Below are positions 57,290 to 64,000 of a stretch of 64,000 nt of DNA, in pieces (within the stretch, counting starts at the first letter, position 1; every line of letters starts with the position of its first letter). The stretch lies in NCBI GenBank assembly GCA_963920635.1, contig OY987298.1, positions 1,302,001 through 1,366,000 on the forward strand. Direction: 5' to 3'. The notes below the pieces were generated by a model. It was not told the DNA's origin. It was given only the letters and a program-made list of their open reading frames with translations, and did not search any database. Made by a program: the position numbers and the translations under genes. This DNA is from Pseudeuparius sepicola. Taxonomy: Eukaryota > Arthropoda > Insecta > Coleoptera > Anthribidae.

Positions 57290-58310
57290 TCTTGACTTAT
57301 TGGGCTTGACCCACAGAACAACTAACTTGACTTATTACAGAGGAATAATTAATATAGAGGACAAACTGTACATCATTTGAATCAGTTTCATCGCCACACA
57401 ATCTAACATAACCTATTGGACCAACAAAATTGCCTAGATAATGTGTTTTAATCCTTGGAATTCTTTTAATAAAACACTTTAGCTCTCGATAATTATGTGA
57501 GAGAGTGATATGCGTTATCAGGAACGAAAATAATTATTTTTTGGTGTTGCATAATTCAAAGTTCAAACCAAAGTACCTGGTACATTATATTTTATTTATT
57601 AAATATTTTTAAAAGCCTTTTTAAAAAATAATTTTAATTAAATTGATTACAAAAAAATAATTCAATTAAAATTTGCCATATTACATCTTTATTTCTGGAG
57701 ATAATTGCCTGAACATTTTTTTGTTTGGAAGGCCTTCAAAAAGCGGTTCTTTTGACTTTCTTGCCATTTTCAAAATGTAAATTCAGGGTCGGCTACGATT
57801 TTTTTACTCCGCCAATTTTTACGAAAACCACTACACTGATTCAAACTAAATGCAAGTGGCGCGTAAACATTTACACGATGGAAGCACGTGTACAATTCTG
57901 AGGGCTAATACTAGGCAGGGCCACTTTAAGGACGATCTATATGAATTTTATAATATAAAATATTAAAATAATATGCCCCAGTATAAAGAACTTTAAAAAC
58001 AAACTTTTATGACACACCTAGTCATTCACTTGCCTGCAAATTTCTACTATTAACACAAATCGTAGCTCCAACAATTAATAAACAGCGAAAGAATTATATC
58101 GGAAAAAATAAAGGTCCACTTGCAACTCAATACACCTCTGTAAGAAACACCGACTCGCTGCACTCGCCTGCCGGGTCAGATTTTATTGCCGGCTGGCTAA
58201 TAGCAAGCCGACCACGTGCGTATCACGCTCTAGCCATGCAACAACTTGTGTTTATGTTTCACTTGCGTTTAGTTTGAATAGAGTATTAGGTAAGTATTAG
58301 CAAAATATGA
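57290..58310. other. Spacer
   Basis: No gene. 57690-57840 is a fragment of the 21811-22579 MITE arm (aaggccttcaaaaagcggtt, gggtcggctacgattttttt). The rest is not recognised. Confidence 0.5.
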
Positions 58311-58319
58311 ACTTTAAAG

Positions 58320-58860
58320 TTTGAAGGCATCTGGCGAGTCAAGTATGCCATAGAATTGCCTCAAAACAGTTGAATCGTCAACTGCTGTTGATCAAAGTGT
58401 TGGTGTGCAAAAATATAATACAAAATATAAACAAGGTATCTTTCTCTGTGCCATCTCAAAGTACTGAATTTTTGGGGTCAAAAATAGAGCACTAACTAAA
58501 AAAATACAGAAATCTGCCAGTCAGTAAGTCTATAGGTGGCCGGTGTGCCACACAATGCAGAAAATGTATCATCTTAGGCAGTGACTTTGTTGAGAGAGGT
58601 CCAATAATTTAAATTGTTTTTTATTTGTTGTTTGCATTTTGTAAAAAAAATACTTTTGCGTTTACTAAAATTTTTTCAATGATTCCAGAGCACTCTCGAT
58701 CGGTACAAAGTTTCATAAACATTCAGAATTTTGAGATGGCCCAGATTTTAAATAAAAAATCCCTAAATGGTTTTCGTGAAAATCGGGGGTATAAAAAAAT
58801 CGTAGCTGGCCCTGGAAGTAGGGATTATCTTTAAAAATAAAGATGTTATGGATTTGTACA
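58320..58860. repeat. Fragment of the agcgttaatcagga MITE family
   Basis: atctggcgagtcaagtatgc, gattccagagcactctcgat and aatcgggggtataaaaaaat blocks match 34860-35250 and 21811-22579. Confidence 0.65.
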
Positions 58861-59183
58861 TGTTTGAAAGTAGAAACCATTAGAATGATGAAAGAATAGG
58901 CCTCACTTTGGAAAGTATAATGCTGGGTCCCCTTATTTTAAAGAGTCCCTGGTGTAAATAGAGATCCAGATAAAAACTGTCTCTGAAATAGTCACAATCA
59001 TTATTATAAACAGAAAACTAGCTTGTGCACGTATCGCATCTTAGTGGGTGATTCAGCAAATTTCTGACTTTTTTTAAACAATGGACCTGTATTTTTGTAC
59101 AGGGCGATTCAAACAGATAAAATTGATGCCAAAATATATATTTTACATCTTAAACAACTATAACTATTAAAATAGGTACATAC

Positions 59184-59268
59184 GTGATCTCCTAGGCAAT
59201 CTCCATCTCTTACTCCTGTTATTCTCCTCTCTTTTAGCCATATGAGCAAAATATATCGAAGGCAACAT
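59184..59268 (-). pseudogene. Possible degraded variable first exon
   Basis: ATG at 59268 encodes MLPSIYFAHMAKREENNRSK and eight more residues (basic tail) to a GTATGT donor with phase 1, as in the nine clear exons. There is no proper membrane helix in this frame. The neighbouring frame holds LRYILLIWLKERR, so a frame-shifting loss is possible. The only GATA-like site upstream is a weak CGATAAAG near 59310. Could be chance. Confidence 0.25.
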
Positions 59269-59479
59269 TTCCGAAAATATTTTTCCTCAAACAAATGTCA
59301 CAATATCTTTATCGAAACTAAGCACACAGATTTGACTTAGGTATTTAAACCTATAATATATGAGTAGATAGGGGCCCAATAATTTAATTATAATAAGTTG
59401 AGTACCCAAAGGATTCTATTTTAAAAGATAGCTGGCAGATATGAAACCAAATAAAACTTATCTACGTATTATTTGTAAT

Positions 59480-61300
59480 AGACTCATAGCGTTGACTGAA
59501 GGAAATCTTCACCCAACGCTCATAGGTTTTTTTTCTAAAATTTATTTGTGGCGCAAACAGATCCATTTAATTTTTAATTGGGTTTTTCGCCACCAAACTG
59601 ATTGAAAGACAACTTTTCAAGTTGCCTCGAAAATTCATAAATTATTAACACTGAACGAACGAAACTTTAAACGTGTAACTCAAAAAATAACTTCAACAAA
59701 TTTGTTTTCTGAGCTTTCGGAGGATAAATCTTCCTCCTTTCTCAAAGATCATGTCACGTCAAAGTGAAGTGACAGATTAATAAATTTCAGGTTAAAATGT
59801 CATGACAACAGAAACAATAGCCTAGCCACCTGCCTGATATTGTACCCTGTGTTTTATCTAATTATCTATACTAACTTCTCTTTGAATAAGTGGCAATAAT
59901 ATTTTACTGAATTCCACTGAACATTCAGCAACACAGTTGCCCGTATTTCCTAGAATAAATGCAGATTCTTTAATTTTTCGTCTATTTCCTACTTCTTCTT
60001 TTAGAATTGGTTTGGAACTATCCCACAATATCCTATGATTGTTATTAAAGGAATGTTCACATATTTTTGACTTCGAAATTTGATTTTGCCTGATATAATT
60101 TTTATGTTCTTTTAAACGAACGTTAAATGGCCTACAAGTCTCCCCAACATAGAACTTTCCACATTCACAAGGAATTTTATAAATGCAATTTTTTGAACTT
60201 TGTAACTCATTAAATGGTTTTGTTTTAACTAGCATCGATCTTAATGTATTTTTGGTTTTAAATACTGTTCTTACATTAAAACGATTGCCTATACGTTTTA
60301 ACTTATCTGACAGTCGAGGAATATAAGGAATTATTAAATTTACTGGTCGGTCCACCAGATTTATTTCTCTAATTCTATTAGCATTGTTATTTTGTTGGCA
60401 ATCCTGAAAAACTTGCTCAACAAATTCAATAGGATAACTATTCTTCTCAAGAACATGTTTTATATGTTTAATTTCTTCCTCAAATTTTGTGTTATTAGAA
60501 CAAATCGTTCTAGCCCTGTCATACAAACTTTTAATTACTCCTTTTTTAACACTAATATGATGATTGGAGTTGAAATGGAGATATCTATTAGTATGTGTTG
60601 GTTTTCTATAGACACTAGTTTCTATATTATCTGATTTCAGTATAGAAACATCTAAGAAAGGTAATTCATTATTATTCTCAATTTCTAAGGTAAACTTAAT
60701 AGAAGGTTCTTGAGAGTTTATAAAATTTAATAATGAATTTAACTCATCTACTCCATGTTCCCATATAACAAATATGTCATCTACATATCTCCACCAAACA
60801 TTAGGTTGGTGAACATATCTAGTCAATTCATTTTGTTCAAAATCTTCCATGAATAAATTGCTTATAAATGGTGATAAAGGAGACCCCATAGCCATTCCAA
60901 ATTCCTGCTGGTAAAATTCATTTCCTAGTTGAAAATAAGTGGTTTTAACACATAGTGTTGTTAGTTCTAATATTGCATCTATATTCAAATTTGTCCTGTC
61001 TACTAAAGTCTGATCACTTTCTAACTTTCTGCGTAAAATATTCAATGATTTGTCAACAGGGACATTTGTAAAAAGACTAACCACATCAAAACTAGCTAAT
61101 ATATAATTATCCGGAAATTGATGTTCCCTAATTTTTTCTAGAAAATGATTACTGTTTCTGATAAATGAATTTGAGTTTCCTACTAAGTTTCGTTCGTTCA
61201 GTGTTAATAATTTATGAATTTTCGAGGCAACTTGAAAAGTTGTCTTTCAATCAGTTTGGTGGCGAAAAACCCAATTAAAAATTAAATAGGTTCATAGGTT
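59480..61300 (-). mobile_element. Penelope-like retroelement, 5'-truncated, flanked by inverted repeats
   Basis: Inverted repeats 59565-59671 and 61185-61287 (ttaatttttaattgggtttt, ttgaaaagttgtctttcaat, gaacgaacgaaactt) flank an RT/GIY-YIG frame. tcataggttttt occurs directly at both outer edges (59520, 61292), a possible target duplication. The left flank has gcgttgactgaaggaaatct, also found near the ribozyme-like motif at 23187. Inverted partial copies are typical of Penelope insertions. Confidence 0.8.
59858..61196 (-). CDS. Penelope-like RT plus GIY-YIG endonuclease, N-terminus missing
   Basis: About 445 codons are open from the inverted-repeat edge at 61196 to the stop at 59858. The first ATG-like site is not a true start; the frame enters inside RT (PDNYILASFDVVSLFTNVPV, motif A). 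Then come FGMAMGSPLSPFISNLFMED (motif B), WWRYVDDIFVIW (catalytic YVDD) and ELPFLDVSIL. The C-terminal GIY-YIG nuclease shows CIYKIPCECGKFYVGETCRP, RLKEH and an EHSFNNNH block. The order RT then GIY-YIG is diagnostic of Penelope-like elements. The RT fingers are missing, so it cannot work alone, but the uninterrupted frame means a recent insertion. Confidence 0.9.
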
Positions 61301-61799
61301 TTTAAAAATTAGGAGAGACACGAATGTAAATTTAATTAGGTATGATAATAACCTTACTTAGATAAGAAATAATATAAATAGTTATCGCTAATATTTTTAA
61401 TGTGGTAGGTACCAATAATAAAATTCAAATTTGAACTGTTGCAGGGACGGTCGGGCAGTCGGGTAAATGCCCGAAGGACCGGTCGCAATCCGGCCCTTTC
61501 TTCCCTTCCTAATATGTTCCAAGGGGCATATTCTGCTTTGGCTTCTGCATATCCGTACATTTGCTTATTTCTCAAGTTAAATGTGAATGGTCGTTTTTGA
61601 CATAAGATTAAGTATATAAAAATAGATTAAGGAATACAGTGTGTCACTCTAGAAATCTATGAAGAACCGAGTAAAATTTATCATTATATATTTTTTTTAG
61701 ATTCACCTAAAAATTTAAGGAAGATATTTCGCAGACACTACTATTTCGACTGGGTGATTATTCCATGGCTAACTATTATATCATATTAGGCATTCTTTT

Positions 61800-62055
61800 A
61801 AGAATAAAATGGATGGTGGCTATAGCTCAAAGCCTTTTGTACAAAATATCAGTACTCTAAGTTATACAAGGCGTTCACAAAGTGGGGCCAAAATTAAAAA
61901 AAAAAAAAGATTTTCCAGAGCACCTACCCTGTATAAACCACATAGCACAGGTTGGTGATCTTTTTTGCAAGTCTAGCTGAACTTTGTATAACTTAAAGTA
62001 CTGATATTTTGTACAAAAATTCGATGACACCGTCCATTTTATTCTTAAGGACGGA
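61800..62055. repeat. Imperfect palindromic repeat
   Basis: 61800-61875 (gaataaaatggatggtg, ttttgtacaaaatatcagta, cttaagtt-type block, caaggcgttcac) is inverted at 61980-62050 (aacttaaagtactgatattt, caccgtccattttattctta). Confidence 0.7.
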
Positions 62056-62059
62056 AATA

Positions 62060-64000
62060 AATCACCTCGCGACGACCTTCATTTGACCGTGTTCCTAACT
62101 AGGATAAATGTTGCTAAAACAGAAATTGTTTACTGGAGTGCAAAAATTCCGCAAGTGTCTGTAAGATGGCGCTGGAGTTGGAGAGCGGCCATTGGTACAG
62201 AGCGAGAATAAAAAGTAATGTTTCGCCTTGCTAAAATAAGTTTCCGTTCCTTATAAGTTGTTTTGTTGCCCGGCAAGGTCGTTGGTCGGAACCAGGGGTC
62301 TAGGGGGAGGCAGGCGGACCGACCCCCTTTTTTATACAAATAACAGCACATCGCTCCCATCCTGGCGTATTTTGGCATTGAAACTGTGAATTGTTAAACA
62401 CAAAATAATAATATGAATATTTACGCTCCTTTATTTTTCTATATTTTGTCATAGTTATTAAGAATATTGTTGAGTAAAATATTAAGTAAGAGGACTACCT
62501 ACCGGCTGTCAAATCTACTGTCATGACATAATAATTCTCCCTCAAAACCGCATGAATGATCACAATACTTACCCTAATTGATAAACCGAAAAAAAATTAC
62601 GTTGTATAGCTAGTGATATAAAATAGTTTTTACGAAGTAATGACTTTTTAAAATTTTAAGAAATTTTATAAATAGGAAATAGGCGCTTATGTAACATTAA
62701 AATAGAAACGACTTTTTCAAGTTAAACGTTTTGAAATTGTAACAAATAAGCCAATTTTTAGGGATTGTATTTTCTAAATATAATTTTTGACAGATAGCGA
62801 AAGTCACGTGACCACGTTTGAGTCGGTTATTTTTCCTTGTTTTTAATCGAAAGGTAACCCCAAAGTTAACTGCATATGTTTATTATTATTATTTTATTAT
62901 TATTATTATCCGTTAATAAAAAAAAAAGTTTAAATTAATAAAAAGATACATTTTGCACCATCTTCATTTTTTCCAAAAAGGTTTTTTGGTTATAACTTTT
63001 GTTTGACGTTCGATTGTTTTTTTCCAAACGACATTACATTCTTTGGAAAAAACTGCAACAAACTGGTTTTTAAATCATTAATTTGCCTCAAAAAATACAG
63101 AAGATGTTCTTTCGCATCAATATATCGTTTTCTTTTTTCATTTTTTATTTTCGAGATATGTATTTATCTTAATTATTGCGTTACCTAAAATGTGTGTTTG
63201 AATGTAGTGTTAATGCAAACGAAGAAACACCTTATGTACACATAAAAGAGCATGTTTCCTTTCATTGAAAAAACTAAACATAATTTTGCAGAACTTTTAA
63301 GCCAGCAATACACTATACCTACAGAAAACGTGCCGAATCACATTCTTTAACTAAAGATATGCCTTTAACAGTAAAAAACACAGTAGACATTCAAGTGACC
63401 TTGAAAACGTCGTCTTCCTACAAGTGAAAACGTGCGTTTTACATTACACCTCATAATATGCTTCAACTTTTATGTGATTTTCGTTTTTGAGATATTTATA
63501 ATAGCTGCATTTATTAAAATGGAACACCCGGTATAGAGAATTTTCGACATACCTATACATATAGAGACATAGACATGAATCCTCCCCTAATGTCAGTTTA
63601 TATGCTAACGATTGTGTTTTCCTCACGAAAAATACATATCGGCGACATAACTATAAGAACAACAGTACCCAACCCACACGTATAAATAATGCAAAGTCAA
63701 CTAAAGCAGTTTTTAGTGCCGCCGTGTACCTTTCAAGCTAAAAATCAATGAACCATTGCTAAAAAGAGAGGGGTTAAAATCACAGATGGGAGTCTTTGAG
63801 CTACGAGGGTCTCCCGAATATACCTCTTGAAGTTTTATATTATTTTAATATTAAAAATTCGCAATTCATAGTATATAATAATATGGAAGTAATACAAAAA
63901 CATAAAAAAGTAATCAGAAAGCTTAGTTGATTAAATATTATATCGCCAAAACGTAAAATTGATCATATGAACATAATATATGTAATTATTAAACTGGACC
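62060..64000. other. AT-rich region without recognised gene
   Basis: A TTA/TAT microsatellite lies at 62880-62910. A strong-looking minus-strand donor (agg then gtaagt) at about 62570 has no ATG-headed open frame before it. A Pro/Arg-rich minus frame at 62130-62378 is in a GC-richer island but is not recognised. Nothing else can be supported. Confidence 0.4.

Noticed and set aside
59700..59740. Possible fourth hammerhead core on the minus strand (GAAAGC with GGAGGA/TCCTCC stem)
   Set aside because: The CUGANGA half reads TTGAGAA, so the core is not met; noted only as a diverged relative.
62570..62700. Strong minus-strand donor agg/gtaagt
   Set aside because: No ATG-headed open frame and no hydrophobic helix precede it.

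Overview
This is eukaryotic DNA, almost certainly from an arthropod and most likely an insect with a large, repeat-rich genome. I lean towards a beetle but cannot prove it. The sequence is AT-rich. It holds Penelope-like retroelements, a Jockey/CR1-type LINE, many palindromic TA-flanked MITEs and a beetle-type foldback repeat. Coding sequence is confined to short exons with GT..AG introns. No rRNA, convincing tRNA, CRISPR or prokaryotic-style gene is present.

The main result is a minus-strand gene spread over about 48 kb that looks like a variable-first-exon locus. Nine short exons (ATG at 14346, 16602, 17792, 27303, 38964, 42255, 46901, 50020 and 54113, minus strand) each encode a few extracellular residues, one transmembrane helix and a basic cytoplasmic stub. 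Each ends at a GT donor in phase 1. All nine fit in frame onto one shared pair of downstream exons, 10719-10856 and 6618-6793. The shared pair encodes an acidic tail with two PPxY (WW-domain ligand) motifs, PPGY and PPSYDEA, then a Thr/Ser-rich end and a stop. Predicted proteins are about 137-161 residues. Every first exon has a GATA-factor site (GATAAG or its complement) 60-145 bp upstream of its ATG, which suggests nine separately promoted isoforms under a common GATA input. A tenth copy (55831-55845) has been destroyed by a Penelope-like insertion, and an eleventh, degraded candidate lies at 59184-59268. A plus-strand terminal exon at 4390-4550, also phase 1 and also carrying two PPxY motifs, belongs to a convergent, probably paralogous gene whose 5' part lies outside the window.

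Layout. 1-2780: 11-copy 252/253-bp satellite. 2850-4310: foldback element nested in another repeat. 4390-4550: last exon of the convergent gene. 4970-6115: 1-kb dispersed repeat. 6618-10856: shared 3' exons with a repeat-filled intron. 11000-54250: the variable first exons separated by MITEs, a THAP-type DNA transposon (19730-21483), a long-TIR element (25291-27087), a LINE reverse transcriptase (29611-31005), three tandem 600-bp hairpin repeats (32117-33925) and more MITEs. 54283-55507: second THAP element. 55849-57060 and 59480-61300: Penelope-like elements. 61300-64000: AT-rich DNA with one palindromic repeat and no gene that I recognise.

Putative hammerhead-ribozyme cores lie in Penelope-like sequence at 23055-23090 (-), 53367-53404 (+) and 56926-56960 (+). 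All function statements about the PPxY locus are inferences from sequence; transcripts are needed to prove the splicing.
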